Positions 44,159 to 54,479 of a stretch of 64,000 nucleotides of DNA are shown here, piece after piece. The notes under the pieces were generated by a model that ran no database searches, was not told the DNA's origin, and saw nothing but the letters and a program-made list of their open reading frames with translations. Position 1 is the first letter of the stretch. The number at the start of each line of letters is the position of its first letter. The DNA lies in the NCBI GenBank assembly GCA_963576735.1, contig OY755175.1, positions 7,146,401 to 7,210,400 of the forward strand. The letters run 5' to 3'. The stretch is from Bedellia somnulentella (Eukaryota; Arthropoda; Insecta; Lepidoptera; Bedelliidae). The position numbers and the translations under genes are program-made.

Positions 44159-44506
44159 ATTACACACTTCGTTTGAAAATTTTTAGATCCTGATCACATT
44201 TTCAGAAATAAATCACAATTTCAAAAATATAATAAAATAGTCTTTTTTAGTTGAAATATCAATTATTATTGTTATTTAATAGGCCGATGACAAACCTTTC
44301 GTATCAAGTAAGCAACACCAAATTTAAATTTTAAACAAATATATTATTTATTCTCAAAATAATTTCCTATTAAGCTTAATTTCAATAATTAATGACTTAA
44401 ATTCTTATCTTCTCTTCCTTAAATATTAGTATTAATCTTGTTAATTAATTTTTACTTGATGAAACTGATGAAACCGTCTGAAATGAATAATCCAGCTATT
44501 TTTTAT
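44159..44506. other. Unassigned AT-rich sequence
   Basis: No feature seen. Confidence 0.4.
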
Positions 44507-44558
44507 AGTATACCGTAGCTCATAAATAAAAGATGTTATTAAAGGAAAGAAAAATTTC

Positions 44559-44631
44559 AACACTGGCGGGGTTCGAACCCGCGACCTTCGGGTATACGCC
44601 CCCGTCGCTCTACCAACTGAGCTACAGTGTC
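44559..44631 (-). tRNA. tRNA-like module, left arm
   Basis: A 73-nt minus-strand module with box A (TAGCTCAGTTGG) and intact box B (GGTTCGAACCC). The last acceptor base differs from other copies (T for C at the 3' end), which breaks the first acceptor pair. The anticodon arm has the same extra base as in copy 1. A T5 run lies just downstream (44550-44554 region, read on the minus strand). Confidence 0.7.
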
Positions 44632-45068
44632 AGTTGGCATCCAGCGCGAAATTTCTCTATCCTTTGTTTCTTTTTTACACGTTCAAGTAGTGTTTGCGTT
44701 TCCTACCTCCGAATTTTAACTAATTCGGACGGCCACTTGTCTACCTTTTCAGATAGAATGCAAATGTTGGAAACGCCTAACTATCACATAATTTAATGTT
44801 TTTTGACATGAATTCCTCATGTGGGGATTATTACTCATAAATAAAAGATGTTATTAAAGGAAAGAAAAATTTCGACACTGGCGGGGTTCGCCATTATAAA
44901 ACATTAAATTATGTGATAGTTAGGCGTTTCCAACATTTGCATTCTATCTGAAAAGGTAGACAAGTGGCCGTCCGAATTAGTTAAAATTCGGAGGTAGGAA
45001 ACGCAAACACTACTTGAACGTGTAAAAAAGAAACAAAGGATAGAGAAATTTCGCGCTGGATGCCAACT

Positions 45069-45141
45069 GACACTGTAGCTCAGTTGGTAGAGCGACGGGG
45101 GCGTATACCCGAAGGTCGCGGGTTGGAACCCCGCCAGTGTC
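45069..45141 (+). tRNA. tRNA-like module, right arm
   Basis: A 73-nt plus-strand module with a perfect acceptor stem and D stem. The T loop reads TTGGAAC instead of TTCGAAC, altering the invariant part of box B. A T5 run follows at 45146-45150. It is otherwise the mirror of 44559-44631. Confidence 0.7.
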
Positions 45142-45235
45142 GAAATTTTTCTTTCCTTTAATAACATCTTTTATTTATGAGTAATAATCCCCACATGAGG
45201 AATTCATGTCAAAAAACATTAAAGTATACCGTAGC

Positions 45236-45725
45236 ATTTTACAAAACTAGAAAGCAATACAAATTCATTTACATCCAACCGAACTCTCATCGCGCTACGC
45301 CGTAGCCGAACCTCTCCATCCAATAGGTGTACAACACATTGCAGTTCAACTGAAAATTATTGCCGCCTGTATTTTTCGAAAGTATTAATGCAAATTTATC
45401 GCGCCAGCAGCGCTAATTGCGAGCGACGCGCCCTCGCTGATTGTTTTCTGTGCCGATTTATGGCAACACCTATTGCCGATTTAAAGCTTTAATTGTAAAC
45501 CATTCACATGTTTTATTGGATAGTATCGGACCGTATTTATTGTGGCACGATCGCGATACCAATGTTTACGAATATAAACACATTAAATCATTGAACAGGT
45601 TTGGGAAAATGGCGCGCGTTTTCATATCACATGTCATCAAGTTCTCACTATTTATGTTAGCATAAATTAACGGAAAGATCTACTCGATTAAATAAAACAT
45701 AGTAAATTTATTAGATTTGGGTAAT
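45236..45725. promoter_or_regulatory. High-complexity unique block, candidate cis-regulatory DNA
   Basis: GC-balanced and non-repetitive from about 45270 to 45660, with GCGCCAGCAGCGCTAATTGC, CATGTTTTATTGGA and CCGTATTTATTGTGG (TTTATTG-type homeodomain cores). The plus frame at 45441-45665 has no domain. The regulatory role is an inference only. Confidence 0.25.
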
Positions 45726-46026
45726 GGATATTTTTTTTATTATATTAGATCCTGTACAAAAAGCATGAGACGTGTAAAAGTGGCCACAATTTTGCCCAGG
45801 GTCTCACATCTTATTTAATTGTTTCTCACCCTCAGACGCCTCATACTACGGTTACTGATTGAGATTTGTAGAAAATTATAAATATAGTATGTGTACCAGT
45901 CTTTTGTGCCTGCAGGAGACATTTATATAGAATAGTGACTATAGCGCAAATTTGATATTGAATAATAATAAAAAAATACATACCGCCGAATTGAGAACAC
46001 TCCTTTTTTTGAAGTCGGTTAAAAAG
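45726..46026. repeat. Possible transposon end at 45970-46026
   Basis: The string TACCGCCGAATTGAGAACAC followed by a T-rich run and GAAGTCGGTTAAAAA matches a repeat terminus I remember as common in lepidopteran DNA. The class is uncertain and no partner end was found here. Confidence 0.35.
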
Positions 46027-47574
46027 TATTCGTAACTACTTGATTGATATTAGTTTGATTGCTTCAGAAGCCAAGAAAAACTGACTTATTATACTCGTAG
46101 TATCTAAAATGGCTAATGCATAACATACGAAATTATCTTTAGTATAACACCTCCATATTTCCAACTATATCCTAAGGCAGATCAAAATGTGTTAATAAAT
46201 TTAGTGATGTCGCACTTCGCTGTTAAAAAGTTAGCGTGGCTGGCGGCAATGGCGTCTACTTTTCCGGCCTTTTTCGCTTAAGTTTTCCACGCCAGCGGCA
46301 CCGGAAGTTCGGCCATTATTATTTTATGCCGGTTACAAGCAGCGCGATAATATCCTTCACTTCGGCTGCGCATCGAGAACATGGTTCCTGAAACTTCACC
46401 TCGTCTTGTTCATAATTACCTATTTAAATTTTACTACGTCTGAAAAACGAACCAGGCTTTACCGTAGGTTGCATGAATATACTTGGAGGATCTAATGTTA
46501 GTCTAGGACATATTAAGTTAATCTTGAAATTACTGACATTTAAACTTTCTTCTAGCAATATATGAGAAAAATATTTTACGAACAGTAAGTTCTAATAATA
46601 TAAACATGTTTAGTTTACTCTTGCAATTTGGTAGGATGAGAATATCCATTAACACTTCTAAGGTGCAAACAAATCTATAACTTTTAAGAACTATTTCAAA
46701 TAATTCATGTAAAAGTTACTGATTTTGAAAACCAAAATAGTCACCGGGTAGTTTATTCATTTAAATAAGGACGGAAAGGAAAAAAGGCTAGATGATGTGT
46801 TTTCAGATTAACCGATGATATTTTTCCTCAAGATCTAACCAATCCAACAGTTCCAACCAAAACACAAGGGAACAGCATTTTTGTTGCATGAAATATTTAG
46901 TATATAAGTTTTGGGGTGCTGATTTCAGATTTGAAGTCAGATTGTTTGTATCAGCTTTAATTTTTGAGTTACAAAAAAATCGCGTTTATGAAGTGTTCGC
47001 GCCAAACATGTACTCGCGGCTTTGGCATACTCTATTTAGTCTGCGATTGACAGATCGACTGACAGTTGAGTTGAGATAAAAATAACTCTTTACTTGCACT
47101 TTTGATTTGGGAATGGGAGACATACTTTTGATTTTTGATTTTGAATTGGCGTATTGAAAATTGTTATTGATTTGTATAATTTTGAGTATTGTGATACAAA
47201 TAAAAGCATTGAATATATTTGATTGTTTATATTGTGAGCCAGTGAAATTGTGGACGATAGCAAAGTTATCGCACTGGAAACAAAAACCTTTGATGTGCTT
47301 TGAGAGCATTTGACCCGACAAACAGCTGTTGAAGATAGCCAGCAAACCACTTGGAAGAACTAAGGACTGAACACCTCACCAGTTCCAGCCTAATGATCAG
47401 AGTTTCCTCATTTCGCTGATTTGAAGCTAAAAGGAAACTTGATTGATGTGCTGCCGGCCAGTGTAGCGGTAAGCCTTCCATCACTGAAGAACAAACATCA
47501 CTTGGAATAACACAGAAACACGAACATAGTTGTTGGTAGCAGAGAAACACGAACATGAAGAAAAAAAAAATTTT
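46027..47574. other. Unassigned; complex patch at 46200-46400
   Basis: A GC-balanced patch (GCGTGGCTGGCGGCAATGGC) without a frame is followed by AT-rich DNA. Overlapping frames at 46888-47616 show no domain that I recognise. Confidence 0.35.
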
Positions 47575-47956
47575 TAGAATATCACTAGAAAAGCAAACCT
47601 TACTCTTAAAAAACATTCGGTGGGGCCGGGTAATAGATAAAAAGTAAGGGTAACAGCATTTCGAACGGTTTTTTTGTTAATTTTAACCAAACAAAAATAA
47701 CAATCATCTTGATGATTGGTAGGTTCCCGCCACAGCATTGGTGTTTGATACTTAAATGGGGTCTTTTCTTATTTGCCCATAATCTCAAAGACTCCACACA
47801 TGTTTTACAAACCAAATGAGGGACCCAGTACGTGTCACGGGTGTCCAAAGGGAATCCAAAGTAATTGCAATACACTTGTTTTATGACCTCCGGCATACTT
47901 AGTCTATAATATTTAAATGTACATTCACCACAGATGTTACAAAAACAAATATTTTT
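47575..47956 (-). pseudogene. Frameshifted Cys-rich arthropod repeat-family protein relic
   Basis: Read on the minus strand, the first frame gives ICFCNICGECTFKYYRLSMP, a YFGFPL segment, then WVPHLVCKTCVESLRLW. After a one-base shift near 47755-47760 the frame continues TPMLWREPTNHQDDCYFCLV and runs to a stop near 47575. Paired cysteines (CxxC, CxxC and CYFC) suggest zinc binding. I recall this cysteine pattern from multicopy uncharacterised proteins in arthropods that spread with mobile elements. A stop codon lies just upstream (near 47955) and no intact start remains, so it is dead. Its function is unknown. Confidence 0.6.
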
Positions 47957-48335
47957 TTAGTGAATAGTACGATTGATTTGTATTTAAAGTGTTACAAGTA
48001 AAGAAATACGTGTGACCGCTGTATATCAAAAACAAAAACTGTTATAGAAAAACTGAAAGTAGGTTTAAAATCAGCGACCTCAAATTAGTAAATAACAGGC
48101 ATAAAATTTCATGCAACAAAAAAAAAGTTAAATTTTGTTCCCTTGTGAAATTTATAAAAATCTTTTCTATGTAATGAAATCCAACCTTGAATATTAATTT
48201 CATTTAATTAAGGCCTATCATCGCGGCTCAGTGAGAGAAAAGTGTAAAATAAAGAATGGTTGATAATGCATCTGTAATCACTTTCAAGGATTGCTTTATT
48301 GGAACCACTTATGTCAATCTATTTTAATGATTAAC
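47957..48335. other. Unassigned sequence
   Basis: AT-rich. A possible very degraded family A piece lies near 48220-48265 (AAAATAAAGAATGGTTG). Confidence 0.35.
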
Positions 48336-48498
48336 GGGTGCTGTAAGAGGCGACTAACGGTATGTGGCATTTTTCAGTGGTTTTTGGGCGATGTGGTTGG
48401 AGACCCATCTCCAACGATAGTTTATTCAAAGGTGGCTGAGGAGTTTTTTTAGCTCTGAAGCTTGGCTATACCTTTTTGGGTTTTATGGCCGTATATAT
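48336..48498 (+). mobile_element. Family A SINE-like element, truncated old copy
   Basis: It starts in the GTAAGAGGCGACTAACGG block and contains GGGCGATGTGGTTGGAGACC and AAAGGTGGCTGAGGAG. It ends TTTATGGCCGTATATATAT with a decayed tail. Confidence 0.85.
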
Positions 48499-49855
48499 AT
48501 TAAAGCCAATTGTATAAAAGATATTTTGTAGATAAATCAGAAAAAAAGAATAAAAGGTTATCTGTGTTATATAGTGAAAATTAGTGTTGTGTAGATTAAG
48601 CCTTCTATTCGAGTTTAATTTGTCGAGAATTCAATAACATGTACATATTTACCAATGTTAATACAGTAAGGTAAATATTGTCAAAAGACAGATGTAGGAC
48701 ACCCACCGAACTTAGTCATATGATGAGTTAAAGTGTTAATTTACCTAAATAAGTCATTTAGTTTAAAAAAAATATTCTCTTCACTTAAGCGACCTTGCAA
48801 TGTATCAGAAACATTTATAAGAAATGTTTAAGACATATTCTATGTTTCCTTGTTTTGCAGCAGATTCAGATAAAAGTTTTACTGCTTTTATATCATGATT
48901 CATGAGATACAGCCTTTTGACAAACTGTCATAATGTGAAGTCTTAGTAATAGGGTTCCGATATACTTTTTTTGGTGCGGTACCTAAACTACTAGATAGCG
49001 CCAAAAAAAACTGACATAATAAAAAAAATAAGCCCAGAACTGTTTGCTTTTATTTAATTACCTAACTCTCTATTGTTTTGTATACTTCGACATCTCATTT
49101 TTGTAAAACATACTATTAAACATCATAAAAGCATGTTTTATAGGTCGACACCGCTTTAAATATCAGCGAAAAATAATACAAAAACAAATTAATAATAAGA
49201 TGGTAAAATCAAGCGTTATAAAGATAAAAACACATTCTTATTTGTTTTCTTTGTAAACAAGAGATATAGATATGCAACCAAAGTAGCGGTAAAGCCTAAG
49301 TTTATGGAAAAATCTACTACACTATCTTAATTTCGCACTTCTCTCAGTAGCTATTCAGAAACTCACATGTCCTAAGAACTAGAAATTTATTCATATTTAA
49401 AATAGAGTACTGCAATTTGAAATAATGTCCTTGTATTAAACCCATGTAGGACAAAGGGAGTGATAGGCCTAACGATATTGGACGGTGACCACGCGTGACC
49501 CTATGTCTGCCACAATGAGCTGTTTCCCAATTCCGCACACGTCACGGGCCGTCCTGTATTTTGCGTAATCTGGGTTTAAGCTTACTGGGACTTAAGCTGG
49601 GTCGGGCGGGTTGGCCCACCTCACACTTCACCCTGTAAATCAATCCACGACCTCTGTCTTGTGTGACTCGACAAAATAAAAGGTCAACAAATCACTTGTT
49701 ACGATACCTATGTTTCGTCTGCATTTAAAAGTGTAAAAACAATTGCTGTTAATAACATATTGAAAAGACATCTTAAAGATAATTGAAATAACCAGTTTGG
49801 TGCAAATAAGTACGTAGGTCTGTGTAAAAATTCTGATGGAAATTAATTTGCGCAA
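48499..49855. other. Unassigned AT-rich sequence
   Basis: Only short frames. A somewhat more complex patch lies at 49480-49630. No exon or assigned repeat. Confidence 0.35.
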
Positions 49856-50665
49856 TAATCCCCAAAATTGGTCACGACTCGATCCTCCCGAATTCGCGTC
49901 GTGCGTTCCGGTGCATTACCGGCGTTTTCATAAATTTCACGCAGCTAGTGAAACTCGCGATGACAACACTGATAAGGCTTTTTAGTCGGCTTAATATTGA
50001 AATAGTTGTAGATTTAATGACAGCTGTGATTACGTTTTGAAATGAGTTCGTGACAAATACGCTCCCAAAATAATTACGGCATATGCTTTGTATTCTGTTT
50101 GTGTTTCTATGTTGTTATGTAAAATAATTGAAGTAAGATAACTTCACAAGGCTAGGCGAGGCTATAGCCATTAATAATAACAAATAACACCGTGACTAGT
50201 ATATCCAATAACTAAGTAGGGGCTAGTCAGTTGAGAATCCAATAGCGCGGTGGAACGTCCGGCCAAGCTCTTCATTACGCATCGGACGATTCAATTCGAC
50301 ACATCTTCAGGGTTTCACCTCGGCCAATAATTAGGCAGCAACGTACATTAGGCCGCGTGCACAACAAAACGTAATAACCTCGCAATTAGACGCCCGGCAG
50401 TCATTAGCTTGTAATAGAGTTTCGTACAACAATTTGTGAGTAAAATCGTCAAGCGTGTCACATTACCGACGACCATTAGGGCGTTTACACAACACCCGAA
50501 TTGAAATGAGCAGTCCACAGATTATCATGATAGACAAACAGAGCGCTTTGTTCCGATAATAACGCTTGCATAGGGTGCTCCTCCAGTAGCGGCCACGACT
50601 GTTTGCTCAACTGTCCCTGTGACTAATGGGCGATTGTGGCAGGCGTTTGGGCTTATTCTGAGTAT
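49856..50665. promoter_or_regulatory. High-complexity unique block, candidate cis-regulatory DNA
   Basis: Repeat-free and GC-balanced, with clustered homeodomain-type cores (CCAATAATTAGG, CGCAATTAGACG, CATTAGCTTGTAATAG) at 50320-50420. No coding frame. A plausible conserved non-coding element, inferred only from composition and motif density. Confidence 0.3.
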
Positions 50666-51065
50666 TAGCAATACTGTAGTAGTTTTAATTAAAAAGATAC
50701 TCGCAATGGTTACAATTTCTTGAAGAAATTTTTACATTTGTAATCTGTGACATTGTAAAGAAAAGATTTAATTTTTACTTTGCACCCTTGGTATCGTAAC
50801 AGATTTTTTCATAAGGATTTTAACATAGAATATATCGTTTTCTTCATTTCGACAATTTCACGTCCTGCTCTAGTTCATTTGATTTTAATGTTTTAAGGAA
50901 CGGGTAACGCACAATCAATGAGATAATATCACCTCTCCTGTCTTTCGCTTGATATGTGTGTTCTATTTAAATGTGTTACTTTGATCATCATATAAGAAAT
51001 CATGTGTTTTATACACTAAAAGAAAAGATATAGACACACCATACGTACTTAGACACCCAAACAAA

Positions 51066-51631
51066 TTGCAGATGCCGGTTACACGCCTACACATGCAGTC
51101 GTGTAACGCACACATAATGTCAATAAATGTTTACAACAAGTTGCCCAACAAACTCAAAAGAACTGAAAATGATAAATTTCCCCAACAGTTGAAAAAACTA
51201 CTTATAAAAAAATGCTATTACTCGGTAAAAGAATTCTTAAACGACGAAACATTGAAATAAATTATATTTTATTAGACTTATTCGAATAGCCGTTGACCAA
51301 ATAAAAATGACATTATTAATATTTACTTAAATAATAATAATATATATATATAATAAAATATTTAGATTTGACATTTATAAAATGATTACTATGACATAAG
51401 TGGAATAAATCGTATTATAACTAGGACTTGACATTTCTATTCTAATACTTACTATGATGGATATAATTAATAATTATTAATGACAGATTGATAAGATAAT
51501 TGTTTAATCCTCTCTTCCATTTTGTTATACCCGACAGGGTCCATAAATACTAATGTAAAATGATATAACAGCTGTATACAACTTTATGGATTGCAAAAAT
51601 AAATGAAATGAAATGAAATGAAATAGCCGTT
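51066..51631 (+). mobile_element. Jockey-like LINE 3' end: C-terminal coding remnant plus 3' UTR and (AAATG)n tail
   Basis: Frame 51066-51260 encodes 64 residues with the phrase INVYNKLPNKLKR and, further on, CYYSVKEFLND, typical of the extreme C-terminus of jockey/CR1-group LINE ORF2 proteins. It ends in TAA. About 340 nt of AT-rich 3' UTR follow, then an (AAATG)n tail at 51601-51621. AATAGCCGTT occurs just after the coding end (51285-51294) and directly after the tail (51622-51631). This could be a target duplication around a smaller, nested 3' fragment. 5'-truncated and inactive. Confidence 0.7.
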
Positions 51632-52403
51632 TTTTTTACTAGCTTAAATTTGTTGTGCCCTACCAATGTTTCTAAGAATTATTAATTATGAAAATAAGAA
51701 TATAGTTTTAATTCCTTTTAGTTTCAATTGGCCTAACATTTCTCTTTTCGGTGTTCCAACTTAGTATGTGGCAAGCCTCATCGCTACTCTACGTAATATG
51801 AAACATGAAATATTCATACCGTATACGCAGCTGATTATAGTGTTAAGAGTGGATATCGGATATCGTCCGTAATCGTATATCCGGACGCAGGTAGCGACCA
51901 CGATAATATCCTCACTTGGAGCATTAGGATCGAAAACAACGATAAGATCCTATCGCCTTAATGTTAAATAACATGTTTCCTGTAATCATTGAGGTAATTT
52001 TAATAATGTAATTAGGGTACGATTTTTGGCTGTCAGCTTTTCAAGTCTGTAATGGTAGCTGTGCGACGCAAATAATTGCCTTTCAACAAATCGCTAAGTT
52101 TTAAACAATAAATAATGATGATGGCGATATTTTCTTTAAACAATAACTACTTATAGTAAATAATATGTAGGTATTAATTATTTTAAACGAGTTTCCTTTT
52201 TTCCTAATACATTGTTCCTAGTCAATAAACAGTGTTTTAAGATTCATTTCAGGAGTCAGTTCACAGTAAATTTATCGAAAATTACGTTTCGTGGTAAGCA
52301 AATGAGGTATACGACCACGGCTATTTACTGAAAGTTACCAGGTTCTGATAAAAAAAAAATCGGTTTTTGTTAAATTATATATTATTATTTTTGACTTATA
52401 GCT
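51632..52403. other. Unassigned sequence
   Basis: A GC-balanced patch (51770-51960, GGATATCGGATATCGTCCG) without a frame, otherwise AT-rich. Confidence 0.35.
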
Positions 52404-52773
52404 TATGCATGTATGCCCACCGATAGGCTCCAGCCTACCCTGAATAGGATGATTTAGCCATAGTCCACCAAGCTGAGCTATACGGGTTGGCAGACAAATA
52501 ACTACTATCGTGATAGTAAATAGGAACATAGGAATAGGAAGGACAGTAGTGAAGATTTGTAAATTGCATTGTGTCTGCTTACTTATATTTATATTGTTTG
52601 TCTGTTAATCTTTCAAAGAATATAAAGTAAATAAAAATAGTGGCCGAGACTGACGGCTTAACTTGCCTTGAAAATCCTTACAAGCTGTATTAAATCTCAC
52701 AAATTTAACTTCCCGGGCATCGAAGGCGAGGCATCGAGTTAAAGCTGAGCACTTAACCGCTACACCACGGAGA
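52404..52773 (-). mobile_element. Family C tRNA-headed SINE
   Basis: The best copy of the family. The tRNA-like head is at the right end; on the minus strand TCCGTGGTGTAGCGGTTAAG provides box A and CTTCGATGCCC the box B region. The body has TGACGGCTTAACTTGCC and AGTCCACCAAGCTGAGC on the plus strand. The 3' part is CAGCCTACCCTGAATAGG (inverted). Related relics lie at 29915-30205 and 32550-32690. No clear TSD. Confidence 0.6.
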
Positions 52774-53418
52774 AGATTTTCGTTTTAGTTGAAAGATTTG
52801 TTATTAATGACAACTAGTTTTATCTTTATCTGTAAGTATTTAAAAAAATACAATATTTTACTTGCTTGCAAAAATTAATCAAAATGTACGTTATATGTTC
52901 TGAATTTGAATTTGAAAAAATTCAAGGTGATACAAAATTAAGTATATCACAAGCTGCATCATTTTGGATGAAGAGACTACTCATCAAGCATTTAATTGAT
53001 ATCGTTTTGATTTCATAATATTATTTTTAATTACTGTGTGCTGTTATTGAAAGGAAATGACTGTTATTTATCACAAGTTTAAGTTAAAAGACCCAATGAC
53101 CGTTTAACGCTTCTCTGTTTAATTAATTTTAATGCTGCAGTTGATGCATCTTTACAAAAAAAAACCTTTCCATAATTAAATTTCACAGTTTATGAATGAG
53201 GATGAGGATTTTTGTAATTACCACTAATTATATTTGACGAGAACTCGAGAAAGTGAATAAACCTTTAAAACATGTAAAGGACAATGGCAGAAATACAAGG
53301 AGTAATTCTATGAAAAGAAGGCTCCACTGGTTATAACTTTTTTAATGGAAATATAATAGGTACCTATATATTTTTTGAACAAAATAATTTTGTCACACAG
53401 AAAACGCATTTCAAAAAA
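52774..53418. other. Unassigned AT-rich sequence
   Basis: No feature seen. Confidence 0.4.
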
Positions 53419-53683
53419 TATTTCAAGCCGTGTAGTGTCGGCTTAGAATAACACTACCCCATGTCTACCCGTGGGTGATCGTAAGAGGCGACTAAGGGTA
53501 TAGGGGCTTATTAAGTGATTTTTGGGCGATGTGGTTGGAGACCTGTCACCAAAAACATTTATTATTACCAACTTTTCCCCCATCAATTTCCAAAAGTGGC
53601 TGAGGAATTTTTCATTCCAAAGCTCTGGCTACCCCGTTAAGGGATTTATAGCCGTGAGTATGTGTATGTATGTATGTATTTCA
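53419..53683 (+). mobile_element. Family A SINE-like element, full length, 7-bp TSD
   Basis: TATTTCA at 53419-53425 and 53677-53683 flanks a complete copy (53426-53676) starting AGCCGTGTAGTGTCGGC, with a (TATG)n tail. Same subfamily as 23619 and 43118. Confidence 0.92.
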
Positions 53684-54479
53684 CAAATAAATTTGTATTG
53701 ATTTTGCCAATTTAAAAAAAATTGCAGATATATTCATTTTATTCTGTGTATTGATTGTGATTTTGAATAACTAAGTGAATAACTTATATGAGTTGAATTA
53801 TTTGATTGAACTACAGATAAAATAATGCTATTACGGTCTTACATACACAATATTCTGTAAATTTCCTTTTTGGTGGTTTTATTTCTACATTAACTAAGTT
53901 ATTAACTCTTTTCTAAGGCATGCCATTATATTATTATTATTATTAGCTACGGGTTTTGAACATAGCCTATTTCAGATTTTACCTGAAAACAATTTTGCCA
54001 CTATCCTTAAAGTTTGCATTTTATTTTTAGATTCAAAATGTGTGTTTTTGGTATTGTTAGGTTGTATGTTTTATTTTTTATTTACTAGATAAATTGTCAT
54101 TTACTTTAATTAAATTCGCTGACTAAACCATGCCTTATTGAAGTTGGAACAGAAAATAGAAATACTTGCTGTTGAAGTTTTGAATGGATAATAGTCAGCA
54201 CATTACCCATACTTTACCTGAAATATCATACCGATAACATTTTGTCTTGTAAACAAAACACTATTTAATTGCATTTGTAATGTGCAAGTATCATTTAAAT
54301 ATTTTTACTGGTAACTCAAATTAAAACAAAAAGTAATCTCCTCAAATTTGTACCCTAACAATCAATAACATTCAAGAAATAATATAGGTAGGAACCACAC
54401 TTAATCATATTATAAAACAAAGTAAGTTGAACCTAATAATTACGTGAAATAAAGGGATAATTTCTAATTCGTGGATAAT
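53684..54479. other. Unassigned AT-rich sequence
   Basis: No exon or assigned repeat. A short ATT microsatellite lies at about 53930-53946. Confidence 0.4.

Larger units (their letters stand above)
44507..45235. mobile_element. Family D palindromic tRNA-like element, copy 2 (longest)
   Basis: A 703-bp unit (44520-45222) lies between perfect 13-bp duplications AGTATACCGTAGC (44507-44519, 45223-45235). Arms 44520-44799 and 44901-45180 are 280-bp inverted repeats with very few visible mismatches. The 101-nt loop contains another fragment of the family tail and the first ~17 nt of a tRNA-like module. Each arm holds one tRNA-like module pointing outward and ~160 bp of upstream sequence. The right side continues 42 bp as a unique tail (GTAATAATCCCCACATGAGG and on). 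Translating the arms gives two identical 87-codon frames, which are artefacts. Confidence 0.92.

Noticed and set aside
44533..44796. Two identical 87-codon frames on opposite strands (44533-44796 and 44904-45167)
   Set aside because: They are the translation of the inverted tRNA-like arms of family D, with no protein-coding character.
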